A stretch of 45,902 bases of DNA from an uncultured Clostridia bacterium (lineage in GTDB: Bacteria > Bacillota > Clostridia > TANB77 > CAG-465). The notes under the pieces were generated by a model. It ran no database searches, was not told the origin of the DNA, and saw only the letters and a list, made by a program, of their open reading frames with translations. The stretch is from contig CANRQA010000006.1 in the NCBI GenBank assembly GCA_947632635.1, forward strand, positions 1-45,902, read 5' to 3'. The position numbers and the translations under genes are program-made. Shown here piece by piece: positions 36,401 to 43,958 of this stretch (position 1 is its first letter; each line of letters begins with the position of its first letter).

Positions 36401-37866
36401 TCATTTAACTCTTTATATGTCATAGACTTATCTTCAAAAACAAGTGCAATATTATCAGGTGTTTTTTCTACTTGTTCTTCAAATAGTTCAATAACAGTTC
36501 TATCTTTTGGATATTCTCTATATGTATCATTAAATTCATATAATATTTTGTTTTCTTCATCTATACTCATAATGCGAATATCTTCAATATTAACATCAAT
36601 ATTTTGAATTGCATTATTAATAAGTGCCATAATTCTTGTATGCAAATATTCAATTTCTATACTATCAAATAATTCGTTCAAATAATCATAGTTAATTGTT
36701 AAGATACCAGTATCATCCATATCCATTATATGTATTTGCAATTCATCTTCAATAGCTTTAGAAAAAGGCCAACTAGTGCTATACTTATTATTATCAAATA
36801 TATTTGTCCTAGCATTTTGATAAGATATAATAATATTATATAGATTAGTTTTTATATTGCTATTTGCATGAACATACTCTAAAGTTTTTGAATATGGATA
36901 TTTTTGATGTCTAAATAAAGTCATATTATCAAGTGCTATTTTTTTTGCTAAATCAATAAATTTCTCATTTTCACTAATTTTAATACGAACAGGCATAGTA
37001 GATACAAACATACCTAACATTTGCTTTTCTTTAAACGTTGACCTATTTAAAATCGGTGTACCTATTACAAAATCATTTTTATCTTTTATTCTATAAACAT
37101 ACGTAGAAAGTGCAGTTAAAAATAGCACATATGGTGATATTTTATTTTCTTTGCAATAGTTTAGTATTTTTTCATTTATTTCTTTATCAAGTTTTACACT
37201 ATATCTACTTGCTTTAGTTGATACAATATTTGTATGGTCTTTTAGAGAGATAACTTCTTCTATTCCACTTAAATACTCTTTCCAAAACTCACTATCTTTT
37301 GTATATTTTTCTGAATTTTCATATTCTTTTTCAGAATTTATATACTCTATATAGCTTGGTTTGCTTTTTTCTATTTCTTCATTATTACTTCCGTCTGTAT
37401 TTTCCATGTACTGTATAAGTTGTGTCCCTATTTTGCTACATGACCATGCATCAGCTATAATATGGTGTATACGCATAAATATACTACCTTGATTTTCGTT
37501 ATATTTTAATATTTTAAAGTCATATAACTTTTCATTATATAAATTTAGAGATTGCAAAGCATGACTATCTATATACTCTGCAATTTCCTTTTCAGAGTAT
37601 GATGTCATATCTACAATCTCAATTTTTTCATATTCATAATCTAAAATTGTTTGAAAAGTTTCACTTCCCTCTTTTATAACTCTAGCTCTCATAATATCGT
37701 TATTTTTTATTACATTATTAATTGCTCCATCACATAAAGAGGCATTAAAACCATTTTTTATATTTACAAGTCCTGTTATTACATTTATTGGTGTGTTTTC
37801 ATTAAAGTTCTCCATAAGCCAAATATTTCTTTGTGGAGATGTTAAATCGTATTTGCTACTATTCAT
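30463..37866 (-). CDS. Two-module nonribosomal peptide synthetase with terminal reductase (C-A-PCP-C-A-PCP-R)
   Basis: A 2467-residue megasynthase. C1 has HHIIADAWS (about 135). A1 (about 485-930) has YTSGTTGRPKG, NGYGPTE, YKTGD and GKVDRK. PCP1 has FFELGGDSLS (about 976). C2 has HHIIFDG (about 1158). A2 (about 1490-1955) has YTSGTTGNPKG, NVYGPAE, YKTGD and GKVDKK. PCP2 has FFKNGGDSLL (about 2005). R has the NAD(P)H motif TGVTGFLG (about 2092) and YVYTKFLAE (Y-x-x-x-K, about 2258). All core motifs look intact. Such reductive-release NRPSs make dipeptide aldehydes that cyclise to dihydropyrazinones or pyrazinones, known from gut clostridia. A leading C domain suggests N-acylation of the first residue. 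ATG 37866 has AAAGGTAG upstream; ATG 37884 lacks a site. No phosphopantetheinyl transferase or exporter is near. Confidence 0.93.
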   Translation of the reverse strand: MNSSKYDLTSPQRNIWLMENFNENTPINVITGLVNIKNGFNASLCDGAINNVIKNNDIMRARVIKEGSETFQTILDYEYEKIEIVDMTSYSEKEIAEYIDSHALQSLNLYNEKLYDFKILKYNENQGSIFMRIHHIIADAWSCSKIGTQLIQYMENTDGSNNEEIEKSKPSYIEYINSEKEYENSEKYTKDSEFWKEYLSGIEEVISLKDHTNIVSTKASRYSVKLDKEINEKILNYCKENKISPYVLFLTALSTYVYRIKDKNDFVIGTPILNRSTFKEKQMLGMFVSTMPVRIKISENEKFIDLAKKIALDNMTLFRHQKYPYSKTLEYVHANSNIKTNLYNIIISYQNARTNIFDNNKYSTSWPFSKAIEDELQIHIMDMDDTGILTINYDYLNELFDSIEIEYLHTRIMALINNAIQNIDVNIEDIRIMSIDEENKILYEFNDTYREYPKDRTVIELFEEQVEKTPDNIALVFEDKSMTYKELNEKANQLAHYLVEEKGIKPNDIVALILKRSFDMIIAILGVLKSGAAYLPIDPDFPTERIEYMLNDSNSKLAIHNIDFSSEVISKIDLRINSFEDFKSTNIKVNNSLDNLVYIIYTSGTTGRPKGVMIQHKNLLHLVYSVYLYQNLEEVSVFGAFSSYSFDISILEFFIPLVFGKKIILANEDEQKIPVKISNLIKKYKIEIVNMTPTRMKLLLSSSDIDNAIKSLKRIMLGGEVFPPQYYSLLRKYAENAKIYNGYGPTEITVWSSAKEIMAENEINIGKSLPNVVSYILDKKNRLVPIGSNGELCISGDGVAKGYYNNSISTSEKFIYYNDRLTYKTGDISKYNYKGELEYLGRLDSQIKLHGLRIEISEIENVIKEYDDVGEAIVIINEKEQICAYYTSSKPIDYNEIYNYLKSKLPKYMIPKLYKQVDKFEINTLGKVDRKKLPKIELAVNEKIYPKNEIERKISYIFSEVLKINNIGINDDFFELGGDSLSLIQLITRINDEFCVEISIRELSNNCTVQDIEKYIEKLDKNKSNFNIKSEKYPLSSAQFGIFTNYSLNPDNIMYNIPFEMKFSNNINIEKLINAVKQVVNSADTFFTKIEMINGELFQKIDKSRKYDVPVYYILEKDYEKRKKDCLKSFDLLDDLLFNINIFKTENNVYMVVNIHHIIFDGLSMNIFLDKLKKAYNEENLEKEKNSFGQFALYEKELKTSEKYNKAKKYFTDMFAEELPDNNMILDNKRKKERTFVGNKLTFKIDKKTSNLIYNFVNDNKVTLNSVFLSMFNLLLSKYMYSNDIIVGMATSGRNIQEEIDQIGMFVKTIPFRTKLNVDDNVISYIKDTQTRVLDSIDNDIYSYESLVKDLNITRDPSRNPLFDVMFVYQNTGMPDIRFENEKVELSGISTNTSKFDITLEVMPNNDVFDINIEYASDLFSKETINRFANHYINAINSMLDNKSGKLSDIDIITKEEKDTILNKYNDTKTDYPNDKTVIDLFEENVVKYPNKKAIIFYGESLTYKELNDKANQLSRYLIKIGVKPNDIISIMMDKSIEYIISILAVLKCGAIYISLTKELPDERMKYMILNANSKLILTFEKYYRDIVDIPIIDVNKVYDEYCKLDNTNININRTSNDIVHIIYTSGTTGNPKGIMIINRGIIRLVTNSNYLSFTENDVMLNSGTLTFDTSTFEIWGAFINGMTLHMLLKEDVLNPLVYKKYISNNSITTTLIPTPIFNKLVEYDAGMFKTMKSIYVGGDVMLAKYANNLHINCPNVKLYNVYGPAENTVICTANLIDKIYNEDIPIGKVVSNNVCYVIDKCGRICPIGVPGDLYVGGDGLGLGYINREELTKEKFTNIEQVREKIYKTGDLTYWDNQGNLNYISRIDTQIKIRGQRIEILEIQNRILEINGIKEVAINIIEKGNQKYLIAYYVASSKIKEEEIRAYLNKYLPVYMIPYKFVEIDKIPLTQNGKVDKKSLPIIDLFDENKVDLPKNEEQRKLLKIYKKVLSNDNIGITSDFFKNGGDSLLVVSLVSEMVQNGYNLTYSDVFKYTTVLEIYNYLFNNSPKNSISNGIENYDYKSINSIIKNNIISNKKINIKNNLGNVLLTGVTGFLGIHVLDELIKSGVKKVYCLVREKNNENIHTRIRKQLKFFFNETESKIILDKIELIKGDLTNENIFANIDNSDIINNIDIIINCAACVKHYGNLKYFMNINVDAVRNLIKFCNKYNKELIQISTLSVSGNIIEGGQVIQKGIVGIKEYSERDLYIGQDLDNVYVYTKFLAERLVLEAISEYNLKAKIIRLGNLTGRYTDGKFQPNVEENAFSNRIKTLVNLKVMPKNVFDIYLEMTPIDYASNAVVKIAKLDENYNIYHLFNHNHAQMPFVIDTLKEFGININVISDEETQKLINKYLSNNDKVSEIEGILSDIDKDGSLRYNNNIIIKSEFTKKILKELNFQWPNIDKEYLKKYIQYLIDIKFINVGDKND

Positions 37867-37919
37867 TTTAAAACTACCTTTCATTTCACAATTTTAATTA
37901 CCTAATATTTTACATGAAT

Positions 37920-37948
37920 AGTATATCAAATCTACAAACTTAATTCAA
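37920..37948 (-). promoter_or_regulatory. Sigma-A promoter of the NRPS-kinase operon
   Basis: TTGAAT (37943-37948), 17 bp, TATACT (37920-37925) on the minus strand, about 50 bp before the NRPS ATG. The rest of the 284-bp gap up to 38150 holds only AT-rich sequence and the hairpin at 38090-38121. Confidence 0.75.
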
Positions 37949-38089
37949 CTTATTTTTACAAAATTTAATTTAAAAGCATTACAGTTCTTTAGTAAAATGC
38001 AAAAATATATACTATATTTAGACAAAATATGTGTATCATAATGTTTATATGTCGATTTTAAAATTACGAATAAAACTACAAAGCCAAAC

Positions 38090-38121
38090 GCCAGTGTCAG
38101 AATATCCTAACACTGGCTTTA
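38090..38121. terminator. Hairpin between the 208-residue bitopic gene and the NRPS promoter
   Basis: GCCAGTGT (38090-38097) pairs with ACACTGGC (38110-38117), with a partly paired loop. It is the most GC-rich stem in its surroundings. The T tract is weak on the minus strand (GTTTGGCTTT), so termination is probable but not certain. Confidence 0.55.
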
Positions 38122-38150
38122 TCTTATTTCTTATTTTTTTATACACTTTA

Positions 38151-38777
38151 TTAATTTGTTGTTTTTTCTATTACAAAAACTGAAATATACCCCTCTTCAT
38201 CATACTCAACATTTACATTATAATTTGATTTAACATCAAAACTTAATGATAAATCATCTAATTCGGATTTTTCAACATATATTTTATCATTATATGACAC
38301 TTTTAATTTTCTATTTGTATATTTTTTATTTTGTTCTTTAACTGCATTTATAACATCAGATAAATAAACACCTTGATATTTACCAATATATGAACTAATT
38401 TCATCATTATATTGTGATATACCTAAATCTTTATCATCTTCATTATATATATTTACATCAGTATTACTACTATTATTACCATTATTATCTATAATATTAC
38501 CGCTACTATTATTGTTATTGCTATTGCTGTTATTTTTATCATTATTATCTATATTTGTAAGCAAATCACCTACACCATTTAATACTGAACTATCTCCATT
38601 TAATTCTGGCATATTAATCCTATTAACACTATTAATTATATTAACAATAATAAATATTAATAAAATACTAGCCATTATTACAACGATTATAAAAAATATT
38701 TTATTAATCATAGGTTCATCTTTATAAGATTTCTTTTTTTGCTTTTCGTCTGATAAATCATATTTATAACTATCCAT
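38151..38777 (-). CDS. Bitopic membrane protein with Asn/Ser-rich linker
   Basis: A 208-residue protein. A charged cytosolic N-terminus (about 1-25) precedes one membrane helix (about 26-48), a low-complexity linker almost entirely Asn, Asp, Ser and Gly (about 78-110), then a small extracytoplasmic domain of about 85 residues (YNDEISSYIGKYQG, then VNVEYDEEGYISVFVI). The C-terminal domain is not recognised. The layout resembles the single-anchor proteins of the secretion cluster, but here the neighbours are a prepilin-like protein and murD. AAGGAG precedes the ATG. It lies 24 bp after the 158-residue gene, so the pair is likely an operon from the promoter at 39306-39334. Confidence 0.55.
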   Translation of the reverse strand: MDSYKYDLSDEKQKKKSYKDEPMINKIFFIIVVIMASILLIFIIVNIINSVNRINMPELNGDSSVLNGVGDLLTNIDNNDKNNSNSNNNNSSGNIIDNNGNNSSNTDVNIYNEDDKDLGISQYNDEISSYIGKYQGVYLSDVINAVKEQNKKYTNRKLKVSYNDKIYVEKSELDDLSLSFDVKSNYNVNVEYDEEGYISVFVIEKTTN

Positions 38778-38801
38778 AGCAATTCTCCTTTGTTAGTTTG
38801 C

Positions 38802-39278
38802 TCATTTACTATCTTCTGCAAGTGCCTCATTTATCCATTTTATTTCATCTTTTGTTAAAGTATTTTCAACAATATCCTCATCTTTAACTAGTGTAATTTT
38901 ACCTTGTGAAATAACTAAATTATTAACATATATACCATCATGTAATGTAGATAAACTTCTTATTATATTATTTATTGTAGAGCCATTTAAAAGAACACCA
39001 TCTATTTTTACACTAGTATTGTCAGCATCTAATGATTTAGAAAGAAAACTTTCTCCGCCAGCTGCCGCAACACCTTTCTTTTGAGAAATCCACTCTTGTA
39101 ACTCTGACTTAAAAGTAGAAATTTCAACAACAATTTGCTCTTTTGCCTCTTTCCTTGCTTTCATAACATTACTAATAACTATAACTGTAGTTACAATTAA
39201 TATTATTGCCAAAACTGCAATAATTATAATTTTTACATAGTTAATACCTTTTTTACTTGTTATATCCATATTTTTCAT
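38802..39278 (-). CDS. Small single-pass protein with prepilin-like N-terminus
   Basis: A 158-residue protein. Its start, with SKKGINYVKIIIIAVLAI, has the shape of a type IV prepilin: a short basic leader, K-K-G, a hydrophobic helix of about 22 residues, then a polar amphipathic helix (KARKEAKEQIVVEISTFKSE). The conserved Glu at mature position 5 is replaced by Lys, and no prepilin peptidase gene is near. The C-terminal part (ITLVKDEDIVENTLTKDEI) is compact and unrecognised. It could be a minor pseudopilin or simply a signal-anchored protein. TAGGTGGG precedes the ATG, and a good promoter lies at 39306-39334. Confidence 0.5.
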   Translation of the reverse strand: MKNMDITSKKGINYVKIIIIAVLAIILIVTTVIVISNVMKARKEAKEQIVVEISTFKSELQEWISQKKGVAAAGGESFLSKSLDADNTSVKIDGVLLNGSTINNIIRSLSTLHDGIYVNNLVISQGKITLVKDEDIVENTLTKDEIKWINEALAEDSK

Positions 39279-39305
39279 AAATTCCCACCTACAATCTTCA
39301 TAATC

Positions 39306-39334
39306 ATTATAAATTATTTAAAAACTTTTATCAA
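39306..39334 (-). promoter_or_regulatory. Sigma-A promoter of the two small bitopic genes
   Basis: TTGATA (39329-39334), 17 bp, TATAAT (39306-39311) on the minus strand. Confidence 0.7.
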
Positions 39335-39353
39335 TATTTTTTATTATTTTTTA

Positions 39354-40772
39354 TTAATTTAATGAATTAACTAAATTTTTAAAATAATTACCACGTTCTT
39401 CAAAGTCTTTATACATATCAAAAGAAGCACTTGCAGGTGACATTACTACGATATCCCCTTTTTTAGCCACTTTATTTGCATGATTTACAGCATCGCTTAA
39501 ATTATTATATTTTATAATATTAATTTTTTCATCTAAATTTATGTTTTGTTTTTCTGCCTCTTTAATAACAGCTTCTTTTATTTTTTCAGATGTAGCACCA
39601 ACAAGTATTAATTCCTTTACTTTATCAATAATATACTTTCCTATAACATCATAGGAAATCTTTTTATCATATCCACCAGCAATAAGTATAACCTTTTTAT
39701 TAAAAGAAACAAGCCCTGCAATTGTGCGAGTTGGCGAACTTGCAATAGAATCATTATACCACTTTACATTATTTAACTCTCTTACAAATTCCATTCGATG
39801 TTCTACTCCACCAAATTTAGTTATAACATTAAGTATATCTTGTATAGTAACAAAATCATATACTGCTGATATAGCTGCACAAATATTTGCAATATTGTGC
39901 ATTCCTACAAGTTTTACTTGTTCTTTTTTACAAATTGTAACATTTTTGTTATCTTTCCTTAAAATAATTTTATTATCACTAAAATATGCCCCATTTTCTA
40001 CATTTTTTTCTATACTAAATTTTCTTATTACTGTTTTTATATCATTTTTTGCTATAATATCAAGATATTTTTTTGTAAATTCTTTGTTATCTTCATTTAA
40101 TACAAGTATATCATTTTCATTTTGGTAATTAAAAATATTTGCTTTTGCCAAAATATACTCTTCAAAATCTCTATGATAATCTAAATGATTTGGAGAAATA
40201 TTTGTAATAACTGAAATATTTGGGCTTTTATTTAAAGTCATAAGTTGAAAACTACTTAGTTCTAAAACTATTATATCCTCACTTTCCATATTATCAATAT
40301 TTGCAAAAATAGGGTAACCTATGTTTCCACCAATATGCACAGTATATCCAGCCTCTTTAAGAAATTTAGAAATAAGTGTTGTAGTTGTTGTTTTACCATC
40401 ACTTCCAGTAACCCCAATTATCTTACATGGTGCAAGTTCAATTAAAAGCTCTATTTCAGAAGTAAGTTTAACACCAGCATTTTTTGCGTTTTCTATTTCT
40501 TTTAAAAATGGCTTTATACCTGGTGAACGTAAAATATAATCATAATCATTTAGATTATCTAAATATTTGCTTCCAAGTATAACTTCTATACCTAGTCCTT
40601 CTAATTCATCTTTTGTTTTTATTATATCTTCTTTTAAATCTCTTGCAGAAATATTTGCACCCAAACTATGTAAATATTTAATAGCAGGTATATTACTTCT
40701 ACCAAGTCCTAATACAGCTATTTTTTTCCCTTTTATATTTTTTTTGAAATCTTCTAATTTTTGATTTAGCAT
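39354..40772 (-). CDS. murD: UDP-N-acetylmuramoyl-L-alanine--D-glutamate ligase MurD
   Basis: A 472-residue cytosolic Mur ligase that adds D-glutamate to UDP-MurNAc-L-Ala in peptidoglycan synthesis. The N-terminal UMP-binding Rossmann part has IAVLGLGRSNIPAIKYL. The ATP-binding loop is GVTGSDGKTTTT (about residues 115-126). ELSSFQL and NISPNHLDYH are the classic central-domain motifs. The C-terminal domain has VILIAGGYDKK and VMSPASASFDMYKDFEERG, both diagnostic for MurD. Full length for the family, and all motifs intact. GAGGG lies upstream of the ATG. A TATAAT-like -10 is visible near 40800, but its -35 is poor. The other mur genes are not in the window. Confidence 0.96.
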   Translation of the reverse strand: MLNQKLEDFKKNIKGKKIAVLGLGRSNIPAIKYLHSLGANISARDLKEDIIKTKDELEGLGIEVILGSKYLDNLNDYDYILRSPGIKPFLKEIENAKNAGVKLTSEIELLIELAPCKIIGVTGSDGKTTTTTLISKFLKEAGYTVHIGGNIGYPIFANIDNMESEDIIVLELSSFQLMTLNKSPNISVITNISPNHLDYHRDFEEYILAKANIFNYQNENDILVLNEDNKEFTKKYLDIIAKNDIKTVIRKFSIEKNVENGAYFSDNKIILRKDNKNVTICKKEQVKLVGMHNIANICAAISAVYDFVTIQDILNVITKFGGVEHRMEFVRELNNVKWYNDSIASSPTRTIAGLVSFNKKVILIAGGYDKKISYDVIGKYIIDKVKELILVGATSEKIKEAVIKEAEKQNINLDEKINIIKYNNLSDAVNHANKVAKKGDIVVMSPASASFDMYKDFEERGNYFKNLVNSLN

Positions 40773-40836
40773 AAATTCCCTCTTTTCTTTACAACTATAT
40801 TATATGTTATTTCTTTTAAAAAGGAAATAGTTTTAT

Positions 40837-40877
40837 GAAAAATAATACGATAAGCAATGTTTACTTACCGTATTATT
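40837..40877 (-). terminator. Terminator after the DUF1540 gene
   Basis: On the minus strand, AATAATACGGTAAG (40864-40877) pairs with CTTATCGTATTATT (40841-40854), with one mismatch, and TTT follows. Confidence 0.8.
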
Positions 40878-40882
40878 ACAAT

Positions 40883-41095
40883 TTAAGAGTTATAGTCCAT
40901 ATTTTCTTTCTCGTTTAAATCTCCTGCATAATGATATGAAGAACAAGCTGTTCCGTCTTCTGATTTTGCATATTTCTCATTAGTACAAGGACAAACTTTT
41001 ATTTCTTCTAATCTACAAGTTGAATCATGTACACAATTATGCACACAATCTACAACATTACATTTGATTTTTTGATTACTATACATTTTTGACAT
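40883..41095 (-). CDS. DUF1540 cysteine-rich small protein
   Basis: A 70-residue protein with seven cysteines in the DUF1540 spacing: KCNVVDCVHNC, STCRLEEIKVCPC and GTACSSYHY. DUF1540 proteins are small, probably metal-binding proteins common in spore-forming clostridia. Their function is not established. ATG 41095 has GGGAG nine bases upstream; the in-frame TTG at 41104 is too close to that site. It lies between uvrC and murD with its own terminator, so it is likely a single unit. Confidence 0.8.
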   Translation of the reverse strand: MSKMYSNQKIKCNVVDCVHNCVHDSTCRLEEIKVCPCTNEKYAKSEDGTACSSYHYAGDLNEKENMDYNS

Positions 41096-41173
41096 ATTTA
41101 TCAACTCCCATATATATTATTTGCAAATACCAAACAAATATATTAGATATATATGGAAATTTTGAAAAATTTT

Positions 41174-42793
41174 TTAATTTTTCTTTGAAACTTTAACGCT
41201 ATCTCTTAATTTTCTATGATAAGTAATAGTAAATCTATGAACTTCATCTTGCAAAAAAGTTAAAAAATTTAATATCTTTTTTTTATTACTTAAATCTATC
41301 TCCTCATTATTACTATCAATTAGACCTCTTGTTCTATGTTTATCATTTTTAACCATTCCGTAAAGATTAGTAGATACTCCTTTTTCTTTAAATGCCTTTT
41401 TTACCATACTAAGTTGGGTTTTTCCACCGTCAAGTAATATGACATCAGGAAGTGGCCATTCTTTTTCATGATTTAATCTTCTTGATATAATTTCATACAT
41501 ACATTTAGGATCATCTTGTGTTAATGTACTTTTTATCTTAAATTTTCTATACATTTTTTTATTTAATTTACCATTTTCAAATCTTATCATACAACCTACA
41601 ATATATTCATTTCTTAAGTTGGATATATCATAGCATTCAATTGAATCAATCTGTTCTTTAAATCCAAGTAAGTTTGAAAAATCATCAAGTACACTACTTT
41701 TCTTATCTTCAATATTAATATGTATATTATTTTCTACCATTTTTACTAAATTTAGTTTTTCACCTTTTTTAGGACAATATACATTTAATTTAATTTCTTT
41801 TTTTACAAAAAATTCATTTAAAAGCAAAATATTTTCTTCATTAAGTTTTACATACAATTTTTTAGGTACGTCATTATTTTGCAAATAATATCTTGATATA
41901 ATTTGCGACATAGCTTCTTGTAATTCTTCACTTTCTACTTCATCAATTTTTACATCATCATGAAGCACCACTTTATAATCTCGTATTTTGAAAACTTGAA
42001 TATACAACGTATTTTGATTATATACATATCCCCATATATCTGTGCTATTTTCATTTAAGTTTGCTACTGTCTGCTTTTGACTCATTTTTTCTATTTCATC
42101 AAGTCTAAATTTTAAAAGTTTAGCTTTTTCAAAATTTAAAGTACTAATACACTCATCAATTTCTTGTTTTATAACTTGTTTTATTTTATTTGTATTTCCT
42201 TGTAAAAATAACACAACTTGATTTATCATTTCCCTATATTCTTTGGAATTTACATCATTAGAGCATGGAGCAAGGCATTTACCTATATGATAATATAGAC
42301 AAGGTGCTCTTTTAGTTTTCAAATCATATTTACACCTTTTTAAAGGAAATATATTTTTTATGGTTGCAAGTACATCACGCATTGCAGAAACATTTGTATA
42401 TGGTCCAAAATACATAGCTCCGTCATTTTTTTTATTTCTTGTAACATATACTATTGGATATTCATCTTTTAGTGTTATTTTTATATATGGATAACTTTTA
42501 TCATCTTTTAACATTACATTAAATTTAGGATTAAAGTTTTTTATATAATTGCACTCTAAAACTAAAGCCTCTACTTCATTTTTAGTAACTACATATTCTA
42601 TATCACGTACAAGAGAGGCCATTTTTTCGATTCTTTTGGTTTTGTTATTTTTTTGAAAATATTGTCTTACTCTTTTCCTAAGTGATATTGCTTTTCCAAC
42701 ATATATAACTGTTCCTTTTTCATCTTTCATTATATATATACCAGGTTCAAATGGTATTTTTTTTACTATTTCACCTACATATGGATTTGTCAT
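41174..42793 (-). CDS. uvrC: Excinuclease ABC subunit C (UvrC), lacking the C-terminal HhH domain
   Basis: A 539-residue subunit of nucleotide excision repair that makes both incisions around a UvrB-bound lesion. The GIY-YIG nuclease is N-terminal (GIYIMKDEKGTVIYVGKA, residues about 18-35). A UVR motif for UvrB contact lies around 205-225 (ISTLNFEKAKLLKFRLDEI). The RNase H-like C-nuclease has IECYDISNL, GCMIRFENG and LLDGGKTQLSMV. The chain ends KLRDSVKVSKKN, just where other UvrC proteins continue into a helix-hairpin-helix domain of about 60-70 residues. Nothing resembling that domain follows the stop, so the shortening looks native. Start ATG has AGTAGGG upstream. The spoVG terminator lies before it. 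Confidence 0.93.
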   Translation of the reverse strand: MTNPYVGEIVKKIPFEPGIYIMKDEKGTVIYVGKAISLRKRVRQYFQKNNKTKRIEKMASLVRDIEYVVTKNEVEALVLECNYIKNFNPKFNVMLKDDKSYPYIKITLKDEYPIVYVTRNKKNDGAMYFGPYTNVSAMRDVLATIKNIFPLKRCKYDLKTKRAPCLYYHIGKCLAPCSNDVNSKEYREMINQVVLFLQGNTNKIKQVIKQEIDECISTLNFEKAKLLKFRLDEIEKMSQKQTVANLNENSTDIWGYVYNQNTLYIQVFKIRDYKVVLHDDVKIDEVESEELQEAMSQIISRYYLQNNDVPKKLYVKLNEENILLLNEFFVKKEIKLNVYCPKKGEKLNLVKMVENNIHINIEDKKSSVLDDFSNLLGFKEQIDSIECYDISNLRNEYIVGCMIRFENGKLNKKMYRKFKIKSTLTQDDPKCMYEIISRRLNHEKEWPLPDVILLDGGKTQLSMVKKAFKEKGVSTNLYGMVKNDKHRTRGLIDSNNEEIDLSNKKKILNFLTFLQDEVHRFTITYHRKLRDSVKVSKKN

Positions 42794-42837
42794 ATCTAAA
42801 CCCTACTTTTCTTATTTTTTAAATCTATTATATATAT

Positions 42838-42861
42838 TAAAAGAGGGCTATATAACCCTCT
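42838..42861 (-). terminator. Terminator after spoVG
   Basis: AGAGGG/CCCTCT stem (42842-42847 with 42856-42861), followed on the minus strand by TTTTAA. Confidence 0.75.
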
Positions 42862-42879
42862 ATAATTATCAAAATATAA

Positions 42880-43137
42880 TTATTCTTCTGTTTCATTGTA
42901 TTTATCAATGATTGTTTTTTGTAACATTTCTCTAGTTTCAGTGTTAATTGGATGAGCAATATCCTTAAACTCACCATTTGGAGTTTTTCTGCTAGGCATA
43001 GCGATAAATAACCCTTTATCACTTTCAATAACTTTAATGTCATGTATTACAAATACATCATCGATTGTTATAGAAGCAATAGCTTTCATTCTGTTTTGAG
43101 AAGTCACTTTTCTAACTCTTACGTCAGTTATTTGCAT
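42880..43137 (-). CDS. spoVG: Septation/regulatory protein SpoVG
   Basis: An 85-residue RNA/DNA-binding regulator conserved in Bacillota. It starts [20 protein letters not shown], then [20 protein letters not shown] and [17 protein letters not shown], all nearly invariant in SpoVG. It affects septation and gene expression in sporulation and, in other species, virulence and cell-wall traits. ATG 43137 is chosen because it gives the standard family N-terminus and is preceded by GGCGGTG; in-frame codons upstream of it are leader. A consensus promoter lies at 43171-43199. It is a single-gene unit closed by a terminator. Confidence 0.96.
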   Translation of the reverse strand: MQITDVRVRKVTSQNRMKAIASITIDDVFVIHDIKVIESDKGLFIAMPSRKTPNGEFKDIAHPINTETREMLQKTIIDKYNETEE

Positions 43138-43170
43138 GTTCCACACCGCCTTCCTGTATAGTACACTTAT

Positions 43171-43199
43171 ATTATTGCACAATATTATTTTATTGTCAA
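43171..43199 (-). promoter_or_regulatory. Strong sigma-A promoter of spoVG
   Basis: Perfect TTGACA (43194-43199), 17-bp spacer, AATAAT (43171-43176) on the minus strand. Confidence 0.75.
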
Positions 43200-43256
43200 T
43201 AGTTTTACACCGATAAATTGGAAATTTTTTATATAACTTGATATATGAAAAACTAT

Positions 43257-43934
43257 TTATCTATATAATATTTTGGTCCTTTTTACATTATATTTTATAT
43301 CTTCATCTATAAATTCTCTAAATCCTGCCATTATTGTATCTGGTTTTAAATTAGCATTTGACCCAGCAAGTACACTTATTTCTAAAGAATTATCAAGTGT
43401 AAATTCATACATTATTATTTGTGGCTTTATATCAATTCTTTCCATTCTATTTTTTGATTTTTTTAAAACTAAAATATTTTTTTGCTCAAGATATTCATTT
43501 AACTTATCAATATATCCTTTTTTTATATCTTCAATTTCTCTTTTGGTTTTATCTTTAAAAATCTCTTTATTATATACTAACTCAATAATATATGTTGCTG
43601 CATATACACGTGACATTATATTTTTTGCATTTAAATTTACATACTCTGCAGAAAGTACTGTTATTCCATTTGGTAGAACTCTATTCATTTGTTTTATAAA
43701 ATACGAAGTTTCTATATATTCAGTAAGTATAATTTCTACAACCTCACCTGTACTTTCTATTCCAACAGATAAGGGATGTGCAAATACAAGTTCAGGTCTT
43801 GGATTAAACCCATTTGAATATGCAACAGGTATATCTGCCCTTGACAGTGCTTCTTCAAACACTTTTACAATATCTAAATGTGACATATATATTGCTTCTT
43901 TTGATTTACTATATATAACTTGTAACTTTTCCAC
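43257..43934 (-). CDS. DUF2344 / TIGR03936 radical-SAM-associated protein
   Basis: A 225-residue protein with the DUF2344 signatures: [20 protein letters not shown] at the N-terminus, then [20 protein letters not shown] and [18 protein letters not shown]. In most Clostridia it is encoded next to a B12-binding radical SAM protein and often near ribonuclease G and ribosomal protein genes. Here the partner is not in the window: spoVG lies on one side and an LRR gene on the other, so the usual cluster has been broken or its partner lies elsewhere. It is cytosolic. The molecular role is unknown, with tRNA or ribosome modification suggested by its usual neighbours. The start is GTG with AAGGTGGG upstream. 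Confidence 0.85.
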   Translation of the reverse strand: MEKLQVIYSKSKEAIYMSHLDIVKVFEEALSRADIPVAYSNGFNPRPELVFAHPLSVGIESTGEVVEIILTEYIETSYFIKQMNRVLPNGITVLSAEYVNLNAKNIMSRVYAATYIIELVYNKEIFKDKTKREIEDIKKGYIDKLNEYLEQKNILVLKKSKNRMERIDIKPQIIMYEFTLDNSLEISVLAGSNANLKPDTIMAGFREFIDEDIKYNVKRTKILYR

Positions 43935-43958
43935 AAGCCCACCTTACCTTCTAGTTAG

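Noticed and set aside
39724-40128. Open frame on the plus strand inside murD
   Set aside because: Antisense shadow of murD with no start signals.
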